Assembly (NCBI RefSeq): GCF_015706575.1
Contig: NW_024037076.1
Coordinates: 22,262,898-22,326,897, forward strand
From: Patiria miniata
Taxonomy: Eukaryota; Echinodermata; Asteroidea; Valvatida; Asterinidae
Direction: 5' to 3'
DNA: 64,000 nt
The notes under the pieces were generated by a model. It worked only from the letters and a program-made list of their open reading frames with translations, had not been told where the DNA came from and made no database searches. The stretch's first letter is position 1, and every line of letters starts with the position of its first letter. The position numbers and the translations under genes are program-made. Shown here piece by piece: positions 10,956 to 23,300 of this stretch.

Positions 10956-13568
10956 AATGTTAATACACTACATGCAGTGCACATTCGAGAAATCGTACGC
11001 TGATTTTTTACGACTGAATGCACTTTCACGAAAAAAGAATTATCATTTGTTAAATAGAAACAGAGATTAGGAATGTTCATTCTATTTCGCACGAAAACGA
11101 ATGCTTCTTTTACAAATTCGTGTACACAAAACGCAATTGTCCGGGAAAACCTATATTATATTATGATTAAATATTTTGTCCAATTAATAAAGACAATCAA
11201 TCCAAGACTGACGCTTATGCTCCACTTGTGCATTAAAAAAAGTTATTTGTAGTATTCTCGTGCATTAAATAAGCTGGAGAAACGTGCTTGGTGCTTGGAT
11301 ATCGTGCCTGTTCCAGTTCCAAAAGGTTGCTTTGGTCACGTGGCGCGAACATTCAGAAATCAAGATTTTTTTTGGTTTATGGGCGTTCTTATAAATTACA
11401 CTTCACAACATTTCTGAATCAAAACTCAAATAGCCTAAAATAATTTACTCACTTGTAATAACGTACAAGTAATACTGCAAGCAGATTGGTGAAGTAATTA
11501 CTATTCCATAACTAGGACTACATGATTCGGTGCAATCGTTGAGTTGTTACAATTTGAAATAAATAACACTTCACGAAATGTCTGAAAATCAAAAGTCAAG
11601 TAGGAATCTTTTATAGGTTTTCCCGGCTATTTCCCGTTTTTAATATTCAAATTCGTCCATCAACATCGATTAAGTGCACTTCTAATGTTTAATTTCGTCT
11701 TTTGTCATATCATTTCAGTTGTTGTTCAATCGAATTCAATCCATGAACACCCATTTTCGGCGAGGAGTATTCGATTTCGTCTCGTCTACGCCGAACAGTT
11801 TTATTCAGAAATAAAATTCGTCTTTTGCCACTGACACCATTTAATGATAAGTTCGTTCAATTTCGTAACAGTCCACTGCGGCATCCTCCGTAGAAGGCAT
11901 AAAGGTCGCAGATGAGGATATTTTCTCCACTGGTTTTCTGTTATTTCCCTGTTGTTCATAAATATAGGCGTATTGCTTGTTTCTTTTGAATCGAATTTCT
12001 TTATAAAAAAAAGTTATAGACTCATTAGAGGTACAATGTAACAAAGGAATTTTTTTTTTTTTAACATGGTCGTCTTTATTTTTTTCACTCGTTAAATGCC
12101 CAAAGTTGCAGCCACTTGGATGTAGTCCATGGCACCACGTTAATTCGTATCCTGTCCTGCTTCGAACTTTGTTGTATGGACCTCGGGCACAAGGGAAATG
12201 GTAAATAACACACGCCAGACTAATTTACTTAACAACAGTTTTAAATTGATTGGCATAAGACGAATTTAATCTCTGAATGCTGCCATTTGGTAACAGCTCA
12301 GACGAATTTGATCGGCAATGACGAATCATTATGGACACTGTGTTAAAACCATATACTGTTTTAGGAGAAAACCCGAGGAGAAGTATTGTCCGGGGAAAAA
12401 AAGAAAGAACCAACAAAAGAAGATTTATGAGAACAATTCTAGACAGTGGTCGGGTTGTGCCCGACCTCTCAAAGAAAGAAAGAAGATTAATCGTAACAAA
12501 CTCCAATCGGTGGTCGGGTTGTGCCCGACCACTCAACAATGTTCGGACAGTAAATGTGTTTGTGTGGAAGGATATAGAAATGAAGAAAGGGAGATGTTCA
12601 ATATATTCTCATGGCTACACATATATCATAGCAAAGAAACTGTGTATGTTAATTTTTCACCGTAAATATAAATATAAATAGATTTTCCCGTTCAATTTCG
12701 CAACTTGTTCATTCAATCCGTAATTGTTCATTCCGTTTTATGAGGTTTCGGTAAGTTTGGTACGAAAACGATTTGTAAACTGCAGTCACAGTATGTGATT
12801 CCGTTTGAATATGTTCAAATAAACGTGTGGTAAAAAAATGTTCGTGCAAGGAAACTCTGAATCCGTTTCGTTTGTTATATAGCCTAGTTTTCTATTTACC
12901 ACCAAGTCAGACGAGGAGAATAAGTCATTACTGTAGTTGAGTTTCGTCTGTCGGCGCCCCAATACCTGTATATCTACTAGCACAGGGCAAATTTATGTTT
13001 ATTATCTAATGACACGGGTACGAATGGGAATCGACGTACATGCATGTTGGGGTTGGGGTTGAGGATACACAAACCGTCCCAGCAAGGGCTACATGTACTT
13101 CATAAAAATAGTCATTTGGGAGGCTCCTTGCTCGCAGCTGAGAAGCTGAATTGCGAAGGACCCGGTGTCATGCCAAAAACTGTCCGGTGCCAAATAGAGT
13201 CCGCTGAGCATGATGCACAATATAGACGCATGACAGTGTCTGTGCGCTGTCGTTCATTGCAGCACGGATTTCAGTCCGTTCTTACCGATACTGCTCGTCA
13301 ATTTCTTGCCAAATACTGTATAGCCTAAAACGATGCTCAAAAATGTGAGAGAAACCGTCATTTTGCAGCCAGAGGAATTGCATTGACTACTAGTACTATC
13401 GTATCGTGACCTGACACGAAAACACAAAGCTTTTATTTTTTAGCCGAACGTGAGTTTAAATATGTTCGAAATATCAATTCAAACCAAATTCTACAATCGG
13501 TTTAATAATGAACAGATAGAAAAAGTTATACACTTGAAACAAAATTATTATACGAAACAAATAGGCAT
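10956..13568. repeat. AT-rich region with element ends of the AGGTTTTCCCGG type
   Basis: CCGGGAAAACCTAT at 11141-11154 and its inverse TAGGTTTTCCCGG at 11614-11626 look like ends of one TIR family, also seen at 45976, 49860-49872 and 51178. Beside them the motif TTCAATTTCG or TTCGTTTT recurs every 20-30 bases (11640-11830, 12680-12860). No credible gene. Confidence 0.5.
12446..12532. repeat. Two copies of a GGTCGGG hairpin 64 bases apart
   Basis: GTGGTCGGGTTGTGCCCGAC occurs at 12446 and 12510. Each copy folds into a 9-bp stem (GTGGTCGGG with CCCGACCAC) around TTGTG; the first copy has one mismatch. No terminator or gene context explains it. Confidence 0.55.
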
Positions 13569-13769
13569 GTTTCAGACGTCGTGCTTATGCCGTGTCGAAT
13601 AGAAATAAACTTGAATTTTCTTTATTCGACACGGCACAAGCACGTCGTTTGAAACCGCGCCGTTCTATACTGCCGTGCTAAATTGCACGGCAGACCCTGG
13701 TCGAGCTAAAGTCTTCTGCCGAGCCGAAATCAATAATTGGGTTCAAACGTTGTGCCGTGTCGAATAAAC
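13569..13769. repeat. Inverted repeat set, GTGCCGTGTCGAATA
   Basis: Arms 13569-13601 and 13622-13654 form a foldback around AATAAACTTGAATTTTC; a third copy of the arm, TTCAAACGTTGTGCCGTGTC, lies at 13742-13761, inverted to the second. Between them is the small palindrome CCGTGCTAAATTGCACGG. Confidence 0.6.
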
Positions 13770-13780
13770 AATTATTTTAG

Positions 13781-13975
13781 TCCCACGATTTGACCTTGGT
13801 GATATGTATGTGGCATATTTTCGAGTAGTATAATAGGGGTGTAAGTGGCACCACCACCGTCAAAATAGTACGCCCCCGAAGAAACCCAGTTTTTTTTGCG
13901 GCCAAACATTTTGGGCAACATTTTTTGAATTCTTTTTTTGAGCTCCCCCAAAGCCAAATCCTGGGTGCGTCACTG
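13781..13975. mobile_element. Right part of the 4308-4641 element family
   Basis: Shares TTTGACCTTGGTGATA, TAATAGGGGTGTAAGTGGC, TTTTGGGCAACATTTTT and the end CCTGGGTGCGTCACTG with 4375-4641. The left end and most of the G-run are missing. Confidence 0.65.
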
Positions 13976-14601
13976 TGCCAATATGCGCTTCGTTAGCATT
14001 GTTGCCCCCAAATCGGCCAACCTGAAAACCTGAAAACCATAGGTCTACAGTTTGGTCGGCAAGAAAATTACTCGTCGCAATTTTGCTTAGAGATAGTTCA
14101 AGGTGTAACACAAGCGTTTGCAACAACATATTCAGCTGAAATTCAGAATATGTAACTAATTGTGAAATAACAACTTGAAGGGATTCCTAGAAATTGACAT
14201 AAATACATATAAACATTATTTGGGGACGTTTTCGAACGATTTCTTCCTTACTTTTAAGGTCAGCTTTACCAGCAACCAGTATGACGTTTCGACATCGATG
14301 ACGGTGATTTTTTTGTTCACTGACATGAAGTTTAGAATACAATTTATGGCGTCAGTGCGACTGACGCCATAACCTTAGCCACGGAGCACAACCAGAGATC
14401 GAAAGTGTACATCACACCCTGCATGCACAGTGCAACGGGGCGTTCGAACAAAACAAAACCAATTACAATGTACCGACTTCGATTTGATAGCACCGAGCAG
14501 GTAAACTTGGTGGAAGTGCAACGGAATTAGAAAAAAACTGAATTTTGCATTTGCATTTTGCAAAACGTTAATCGTGTTGGCAGAAGAAAAAAAACATCAG
14601 T

Positions 14602-14905
14602 CAGGCGCGGATCCAGAGAGGGGGGTCACCCCCCCCCCCCCCAGCTCTGTCCAAAATTTGTTTTTCCCATAAAAAAAAAAAGCGACCCCCCCACACCCAA
14701 AATTGTTTTGCTAGTACATTGTAATAATGTCTGCCTTGCACAAAATACGTACAGAGCCAGCTTGGTTAGATAGAGGGTATGAGCCTCATACCCTCTATCT
14801 AACCAAGCTGGCTCTGTACGTATCATACTACGTGTATGAGGGTACATTTCAGATTTTTGGCCGATGAAAACCCCCCCCCTTCCAAAAACTCCTGATCCGC
14901 CTCTG
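14602..14905. mobile_element. hAT-like short element with poly-C interior
   Basis: Left CAGGCGCGGATCCAG and right CTCCTGATCCGCCTCTG are inverted with mismatches; C-runs at 14628-14642 and 14869-14877 sit just inside. Flanks share ATCAGT (14596-14601 and 14906-14911), shorter than the usual 8 bp. A perfect palindrome lies inside at 14745-14823. Confidence 0.6.
14745..14823. repeat. Perfect 79-base palindrome
   Basis: 39-base arms, from ATACGTACAGAGCCAGC on the left, match without a mismatch around a single central C (14784). Located inside the 14602-14905 element. Confidence 0.9.
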
Positions 14906-14930
14906 ATCAGTTTAACACAAATTGCATCAC

Positions 14931-15474
14931 TTTAAAGGGACACTAGGTCCTGAAATCCCCGAAAATTTCATGTTTTTGGATTGTTTACTTATCAAATTTC
15001 AAACATCTGGTTGAAAGGAAACCAACCTTATGTCTTACCGTTCCAGAGAAAAGACGAAAAATCCTGGTTGTTTACATCGGACACGACGAGTACGAATGCG
15101 TTTTTCCTGTCGTTCTCACGCATTGTGTGTGACGTCTACGTCTGTGCAGACAGCACCGCGCTCGCGAACAGCGCGCGGTCAGGCATGTACAATCACCAAC
15201 GCAAAAATGTGGTTTCTTACACGTCCGCAAAAGGCGAACACTTTAATCACAACTAGCACGTCACAAACAGCTCGACTTTTTGAAGTCGCACGACTTTTTG
15301 GAGTCGCAAAAGTGGACCCCTGAAGTCATTCTCGCACGCATAATACAGGAATAACACAAAAACGCCCAGTTTTTTTAAGCATAGTTTTAAATGTTCTTTC
15401 CGATTAACATCATTTCGTTCAAAGCGCGTTTTGTAACCCAATTGGGCTGTTCCAGGACGTAGTGTCCCTTTAAA
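14931..15474. mobile_element. TIR element with ends TTTAAAGGGACACTA
   Basis: Ends TTTAAAGGGACACTAGGTCC and GGACGTAGTGTCCCTTTAAA are inverted over about 22 bases. GC-richer interior with GACTTTTTGAAGTCGC and GACTTTTTGGAGTCGC in tandem near 15270-15308. Non-autonomous; no transposase seen. Confidence 0.75.
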
Positions 15475-15894
15475 TTTTTGGTTTTCATATTGTATGAAAA
15501 CAATGCACAGGTATAGGCAGTGGCAAAAAGGCCCATTTTGGAGGGAATTTGAGTGAAAATTCTGTCTGATTACAATAAGTTGCAAAATCGAATAGCAAAA
15601 ACCTATAATTAAACCAAAAATAATTATACATGTAAAAGCGAAGGAAGAAAAACAGGGAGTGCACTGGCTACTTTCACCGTTTCCAATTTTCTTTTTGGAG
15701 GCGCAACAATAGCAAATCAAACTTGCCACTTCTTTATACACATTTGAAAAGTAACTTTTGAAATTAGAATAATCAATAAATAAGAAGGTATGTGTGCTCT
15801 TTAGTTTTAATACATATTTGTCTTTTGTCCAGCTTTTAATAGGGAAAAAAATTAACAAAAACATTACAAGAATCAGGAGAAACAGTAAGAACAA
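15475..15894 (-). CDS. Doubtful open frame with two hydrophobic stretches
   Basis: A minus-strand frame opens with a hydrophobic N-terminus (FLLFLLILVMFLLIFF), then a Lys-rich part, a Cys cluster (CYCCASKKK) and a second hydrophobic stretch (FTCIIIFGLIIGFCYSI). The frame stays open to 15253, but that last part lies in the TIR element 14931-15474, so a protein would have to end or splice before it. Not recognised. AT-rich DNA gives such frames by chance, and this is my main alternative. Confidence 0.15.
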
Positions 15895-16174
15895 ATTGAC
15901 AGCTGGTCAAAAAATTGCTTTGTAATGTCATTCTTTCATGTGAAATACTTCCGGTGTCACTCAATATTCTATACAATATGCATATAGTAATTTCCTAGAC
16001 AGAGTACCACTTACACACATGAAATCTACAGTGTTAGTCTATTTTGTCTGGCATCATTCCTAAATGTAAAAGGCCCGTACAAATTTGTTATTTTGTGACT
16101 GTTTGATTTCCAATCTGCTGGAATTTTTTCTGTTATAGATTGCTCACGCGAGGTTTGTGGTTATTCAAACCATA

Positions 16175-16408
16175 TAACCCTGCTGAAGCCAACAGGATCC
16201 AACTATGTCACATACCTGATGGAGCCTGTTGGATTGAGCAGTTAACCCCTTGTGTACCTTCCTCATGCAAAATGTTGGATTCAAGCAGGCAACTGAACTG
16301 CATTATAACGCATTGTTGGACTCCATTGGATTCAGCAAACAACTGAAAATGAGGCACAGTGGATTGAACAGGAAAGTCCGGTTGGACTCTGTTGGATTTA
16401 GCAGGGTA
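16175..16408. mobile_element. Short TIR element, GCTGAAGCCAACAGGATCC
   Basis: Left TAACCCTGCTGAAGCCAACA and right TGTTGGATTTAGCAGGGTA are inverted. Interior repeats GTTGGATT(C/G)A several times. Non-coding. Confidence 0.65.
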
Positions 16409-16454
16409 GTCCTGAGGAAGTACTAGGGGGTTAGGGTTAATAACATATTGAGTG

Positions 16455-17057
16455 GAGTACCCTTACGTGACAGACTTATATGTATTCTTGACCGGCAAAC
16501 CTCTTTGTTAAGAACATTAAAATGTATTCCCTTAAATACTGGTACCTTGACCTTAATCATGCTTGCTGGTGAACCAATTTCAGTGTCATGAAATTTAGTC
16601 CAATTTTTTTTTAAAAGGTGGCATCCGGAATTTGGGCACAAATTCAGCCGAGTGTTCTCTATAAACATGAGTACATGACGCACTTGAACAAATCTCAAAA
16701 TATTTTTGGTAACATTTAACAATAAATTTATGTAAAGTTGATCATTCTGACTAATCATTATAATCTCCACTTGCACTCCAAACTACAAGTTTGTCAAAAA
16801 TTATGTTTCTTATTTTTTGGAGCATTTTAAAAGGGTTCATTGTGCACTTCAAAATAAACTCGGAAAATCACGCCAAAATATAATTTCCCTAAAATTTGTA
16901 ACAAGCATGCAAACTCAAGATTTATTAATGAGAAAGTTTAGAGCTTGATGACATTTCACTTAGTGTTAAATTTGAAGCAACTATTTTGCTCTTGCAGGGC
17001 ACTAAAGGTGAGAAATAAAAGTATGCCATGTAAGGGTATATCAACTATATAATTATG
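16455..17057 (+). repeat. Repeat family B, diverged copy
   Basis: Aligns by eye with 57040-57650: CAAACCTCTTTGTT, TACTGGTACCTTGACC, GGCATCCGGAATTTGGGC, CTTGAACAAATCTCAAAAT, GGGTTCATTGTGCACTTC, CGGAAAATCACGCCAAAAT. The 117-codon minus frame here is a by-product. It lies just downstream of NDUFA8 and could overlap its 3' UTR. Confidence 0.7.
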
Positions 17058-17203
17058 TGTAACAATAGTGACATTCTCAAATAATCCCTGTGGTAAGTCT
17101 CTAAATCTAAATATAGTTCATAGCACAAAATGTTATGAATGTTAGAGAAACAGATAAATGTATGTAAAACACACAAATTCAAACCTATGAAGAAAATTTG
17201 TTT

Positions 17204-17341
17204 TCACCACCAGAAAAACCATCTGGACCCATGCTTAGGAGCTGGCGTACTGCCTGGTTCAATTTCAGGCAGATAGGTTGGTTCTGGCTTGTGCCTTGGC
17301 ATAGGCTCTGGCAGTGGTCTGTCAGTCTTTACAACGGTAAC
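17204..17341 (-). CDS. NDUFA8: NDUFA8 coding exon 4 (last)
   Basis: 45 codons plus TGA, starting right after CTAACAG. It begins [13 protein letters not shown], continues with a Pro/Glu-rich tail and ends [10 protein letters not shown], closely parallel to the family C-terminus (THGSRFYFW in human, from memory). No consensus polyadenylation signal is obvious in the first 150 bases downstream; a diverged repeat copy begins near 17057, so the 3' UTR is either short or runs into that repeat. Confidence 0.95.
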   Translation of the reverse strand, partial: VTVVKTDRPLPEPMPRHKPEPTYLPEIEPGSTPAPKHGSRWFFWW

Positions 17342-20300
17342 CTGTTAGAATCAAGCAACATAAATTAAACGTCAGTGATGAGACTTTGTAATCTATGACC
17401 ACGTGATCAAAAAAGTGAATAAACTTAATCATCACGTCATAAACTGAATAAATTTAATCATCTCAAAATAAATGCATTACTGAGGCATAAAACTGCAGGA
17501 CACAGACCTTGGATAAACTAGAGATTCGGTTTTGTCGAGTTGCAAATGCACGGCACTGACTGGGAAGAGATATATTTCATTGGACGTTACCCAGTTAAGT
17601 TGTTTAGTTTTTTATGTCAAAACAGAATAAATGAAACAACCTCCTGAGTAGAAACATATTTTGTTGTTATATGAAAACAAGTGATCCACGGGTCGCATGT
17701 GTCACCTTTTTCCGAGGTTGATACCTATATGTGTTGTAAAACTGTCCCTATATGTTTTTTTTTCCTTAAAAAAGGTCAAATTTTGTACTTTTTGACTTTG
17801 ACCTCCGATTTCGGAAGACTTGTGATGAACCCCCACCCAAGGATCACTCCATCCAAGTTACATTAAAATCCAACAAATTCTGTACACAAAGAAACATTTG
17901 AAGCATATTTGCACAATGACCTCTAATGACCCCTATATGACCTTTGACCTCAGTAATCTGATGAAGAATTGTGTCTTCCCACCAAAGGGTCACTGCATCC
18001 AAGTTTCATCAAAATCCACGAAAGCATACAAGTTACACAATGTACATGTTTTTCATAACTTTAACATACGGGTCTACGTCATACGGCTCTATGGTCATAC
18101 TGTACGTCTTAGGACTTGTTTGTCTCCTAAAAACTTCATTAGGCGACACAAAAAGAGTGTCTTTTGTGGTATATATACATTTCATTTTTCGGTATACATT
18201 TTATCTACATGTAAATGTTATTTCTGGTTTAATGAATCATGGGTAAAAATGTGCAAACTGAGTGCTGATTTAGTTCAGAGAGGATACATGTTCACCACAC
18301 GGTGGAAAGAACTTTTGACAATCTATAGTGAATGTTTGAAGCTGCTATAATTAAGGACACAATACTGGCAACCAAAAGTAGGACATTAGAGATCTGAAGC
18401 AAGACGAAAACTGCATGCTGTTAATTTCTCTTAAATTATTGAAAGAAACATCCCTTTAAGTGGAAAACAACATGGTAAAGATAATAGGCCAAATATTTTT
18501 CACTGCAAGGCAGAGTATAATGGTGTTTTGGACTGTTTTTGCACTTCTGATAATACCTGAAGTTTGTAAAAGTCAAATGGCTTTGTGCCTAGAATGTACA
18601 TGATACATGTAGTTCAAATTAATTCTAAATACAAATTTTGGGCATAATTGCTTGTAATTTGATACCTACTTGGAAATTGTTTTCACATCTTTGGACCAGA
18701 GTTCAAGTTCGTATCAGGTTTTATTATCATCCCAAGAATAGTTTTGAAGGAATTACATGTACCGGAAGTTCCGTTTTTATTTGGAAGATTCTGTTTGTAT
18801 TTTAAATTCATCTAGCTTTGACCTTCCCCTGTTCTGGTAGCCCTGAAAACACATGTAAAGGTCAAGCGATTTCACGTACACTACAAAAAAACTGTTCATC
18901 ACATATGGACATGATTGATCGTCTTGTTCAATAGTTACAAGTGGCCTACACATGTAACCAGTGTTGTGGTCGAGTCACCAATGTCGAGTCCGAGTCCCGA
19001 GTCACAAGGACAAGCCTCGAGTTCAAGTCCCGAGTCACAAGGACAAGCCTCGAGTCCGAGTCCGAGTCTCGAGTCACAAGCCTCGAGTCCGAGTCACACT
19101 TGTTCTTAGTTGTTCACCAAACTAATAAAAAAAAATTTGAACTTATTTGTCAATCATCCATTCTGTCTTTTAAGTATATCCCTGTGTATATAGTTTATCT
19201 TGTGTGTGTACATGTTGTCTCAATGTGTGTGTACATGTTGTTGAGACTCAAATGTGTTTTTCTTTTAATTCCCAGTGTTCAGTGCATGCCCTTACTTCAG
19301 TCTTCCCCATACTGCATGAATATTTCCTGATTACAAAGGTTGTGCCAAAATTTTGAACACAAGGTTAAAGTTTTGACTGATTTTGGTGGGGGCATTAAAA
19401 TAAAATCCCAAATTTTAAATTCGTATTGGTGACACTTATTTTTAGTTTCCCATGGTTTCCCAAAATAACAGGATATGTAGATGTACTAGGCCTATCCGGT
19501 GTAATGCAAAGTAGTGTCCGCCAGTGTTGTAGTACTCGTACTCGGTACTTGTACTCGAGTACTACTCGAGTCCTCTTTTGGGAGTACTCTTACTCGAATG
19601 TCAAAGTACTCGTACTCGAAATGACGGTACTCGTACTCGGGGAGCAAAGTACTCGTACTCGACAAGTCGAAATTGTACTCAATCATCAAAGTACTCGTAC
19701 TCGAATAGCAGTACTTGGGGGAAAATGGTGTAGCTTGACTATATACCACAGACTTATTTTATCGATACTTTCAGTTTCAAATGTTTTTTTGGCTTGTGGA
19801 GAAATCAAAGTTTCCTGATTTTCCTTTGTGTACGTCTGGACAAACACATTTAACAGCTAGCCGTGAGTGGGTCTGTATATCGGTCTGATTGGGCCTGGGC
19901 CAATTACGCACAATGAACCATTTGCCGTATGGCCGTATTTGGAAATACAAGTACTTGTACTCGTACTCGGAAGTACAGTACTCATACTCGTACTCGTAAG
20001 TACAAGTACTCGTACTCGGAGACCTGTTCTTGTACTCGGAGGTACAAGTACTCATACTCGTACTCGGTAACCTAAGTACTCGGCAGTACTCGGTACTTGG
20101 AAAAAAGTACTTGACTACAACACTGGTGTCCGCCTAGTATTAGCATTGTCGAGAATATTGCACTATGGACTACAGCGTGCGTCCGGTGTGCAGACACTCT
20201 TCGGTGCCGAACACTTTTTGGCAGGACACCGGGCCCTGGTGCTCATCGTGCAGGCGCTAGGCGTGCATGCGCGGCCCCTGGATACGATTTTCCGCGGTGC

Positions 20301-23300
20301 CGTGTTTTGTCCATGGAGTCAAAACGAATGCTATGTTCGTCGCACAAAATACGTGACGTTATGCTGTTTCTTTTGATGAAAATACCTGACTCGAGTCACG
20401 AGTCACCATACTCGAGTCCGAGTCATCATGGTCATCATTTTCCAATGTGACTCGAGTCGAGTCCGAGTCACGAAAAATGTGACTTGAGTCCAAGTCCTAG
20501 ACTCGAGTCCTACAACACTGCATGTAACTCCCTAGCATGATTTACTAGGAACCATACCCATTTCAGTTCTAACACCGTATGGGACACTGCACTCACATAT
20601 TTCTGGAGGTGTGCCAACCCAACGTAAAAGACTGTCAGTAGGGGTACTTGTATCCATCCGGACAGCTTCCAACAAAACATGCCGTGTGGGTTTGATGGCC
20701 AACTGTTAACTGTTCGCTGTCCTCTCCCTCTACCGAGCCTGTAAGGTTCCTTCCGTTTGTAGAATACGGAGCTTGTGCCAAGATGGAAACTTCTTTACCA
20801 GGCTGTATCTTCAGTGGGTGACTCCAAATGTACCACATCTCAATTGCCTTATCTCGCCATCAGTCTTAGCAATGTCTGCCCCACCCTCATTCATAAACTG
20901 GAACACTTAAACCCATTGACGAGAAAAATTCCAGCTCTTTTCCATGAATTTCCGTCCATGTGCTGACTTCAGCTGGTCCCGACTGGCCCGAGTTAGGTTG
21001 GTTCTGAAGAGGACTGGGGTTTCATGCGTAAAAGGGGTTGATGGAACAACAAAAACTTAGACTTTATGAATATGATGACCCAACATCTGTATCTCTAGCA
21101 CAATAACACTACTGTGTGGAACAGACTGCTCTCCAACTCAACTCATGGACAAGTATGGACTCAAGATAAGATGCTTTGCTACAAACTCATCTGTTACCGT
21201 GGTCACTTGGGATCCCGTGTCCAGCAAGGATGCACAAAGAACTATGGATATTCTAACACCTCTCGGTTAACCAGCCCAGACAAGGCTGTTAAGTTTTCTA
21301 CATCGTCGCCTGGCATGGTAGAGACTTGTTGAGGGGAGTGGAGACAACAGGGGTGGGATTAATTGGGAATTTCCTCAACGAACCCGCTGACAGCCCTATA
21401 TCTGCAGGTTTTGCTCATTTTAACGAGCCTAACTGTGTCAGTGTCTGGTAGATCTGTGGTAGATCTCTAGAGGCTGGTGCTATCATCTGTTGGTCCAAAC
21501 CCGAGGGCAGTTCCTCGCGAGATGCTATTTGCTTCCACAGTATTTACATCGTGTGTATGGGGGTTTACTCTGGTGGGGCTGACTCATCAACTGAAGCTGG
21601 AATACCACTTTTGCCAGATGCACTAGGCGCTATCCATGTTGTCGTTGCTCTTGGAGCACTTGGCCAATTGCCTTCACCCCGTTGTGACATGTTGCCTTTA
21701 CAAATGTATCTCCTCCACTTGCTGCATAATGCGTTGCTGCAGGGTGGACACTGCATCATCTCTTGGCTGAGGGGACACAAAGGAGCAAGCCTCTCCATGA
21801 CTCTTTCGTCTTACAGCCCAGCCATTAACTGAGTGGTGAGAATCACATTCAGCTTTCCACCAAGAATTTGTGACGGCCTTGCTTCTGTGCGCTCTCCTCA
21901 ATCCACCTCATTAGTGCCTCCAGCGCTATGGCGTACTCAGTAGAGTACTTGTACGACAGGACATCAACGATTCACCCCTTTTCTGCAGCCAGCCGATGGA
22001 GTCAATAATCTTGTCAACCAGAACAGGAGCGTTCTTCGAGACATCATTGATAATCATGCTCCCCTTGTAAACCGGAACATCGTCCTACGCCCCCATGCCC
22101 CATGGTACACTGAGTCTATTCACGCTGCAAAACGGGAAAAATGCCGAAGAGAGTGCCTTTTTACGCATTCAGGGCTTACCGTTCATAAGCAGTACTAACA
22201 GGAACAGTGTGATCTCTACAACGCGATGCTCAGCAATGCCAAATCCTCGTATCATCAACTGGAAATCAAACAGGCTGACTAACATGATCTTTTTTGTGTT
22301 GTGAACAAGCTGACGAAACCGAGTCTGGACCCTGTGCTACCTGATCATAGTGATCCAGGCGACTTAGCTGATCGCTACATGGACTTTTATCAGCAGAAGC
22401 TGAGTGACCTGGGTGATCACAACTGAGTAGTCACAACTATCGATTTTCAGATAGTCGAGTAGTCGTCATGCGGCGACTATTGTCAAGCGAGTCGTGACTA
22501 GTGCACCGTGGCAATAGTTTGCGCCGCGACTATTTGTTGCGTTGCGACTATCAACCTGCCCTGCACCACCCACCGTTCAAATTCTGAGTGACCAGTCACT
22601 ATACTGTACACCGGGCACACGTAGAGACACCTACAGCCAGTACTTACAGTTTCAACAAAACACCACACACAACGAAACACTCACTGAACGCTACAATGTA
22701 CATGTACATCGTACACATGTACAATACATCGCGATAGTGCGTGCACTGCACACCTGCATTGGGGCCGGGGTCACTCATGAACGATGAACGGCGCACGTGT
22801 TGACTGTTGAGTGCCGATAACTGTACACAATGAACTCGGCGCACATGAAGGCCGCCAGACACACAAAACAATGTAGGCCTACACATACGTATGTCTCCAT
22901 TACATTTCCACAGGTTGTTGGTGAAAAACTTTCGTCGTGTGTTTCTTGAATTAAAAAATAAAATATCAGACAGCTGCTTGTTTGCTTGAGTCCTTTTATT
23001 TTTCTTGCGTATAATTTTTGTAATTAAGATTTGTAAGTTTAACTTTTTAACTAGTCTAAGTTCTTTTAGTAAAGTTTCGATGTAATTTTTGCAAAGTTTC
23101 AAATTGATTGAAAAGTAAGAAACGGACAAGATCAAGGCCTCCATTGAATGTCTCGAAACGTCTTTTATTAGACCCAGCTTGCCCAGAAACTTTGCTTATT
23201 TATTCATGCTTTTATTGATTTCTCAAACTTCTCCCAGCAATGATCATTTAATCAAAGACTCAGTCTAGCTTCAGATATGGCTTATTACTTCAACAAACAA

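Noticed and set aside
12318-12681. Overlapping 115- and 116-codon plus frames
   Set aside because: Two frames open over the same repeats, neither resembling a protein family.
15253-15474. C-terminal part of a 213-codon minus frame
   Set aside because: Lies in the TTTAAAGGGACACTA element; cannot be host coding as it stands.
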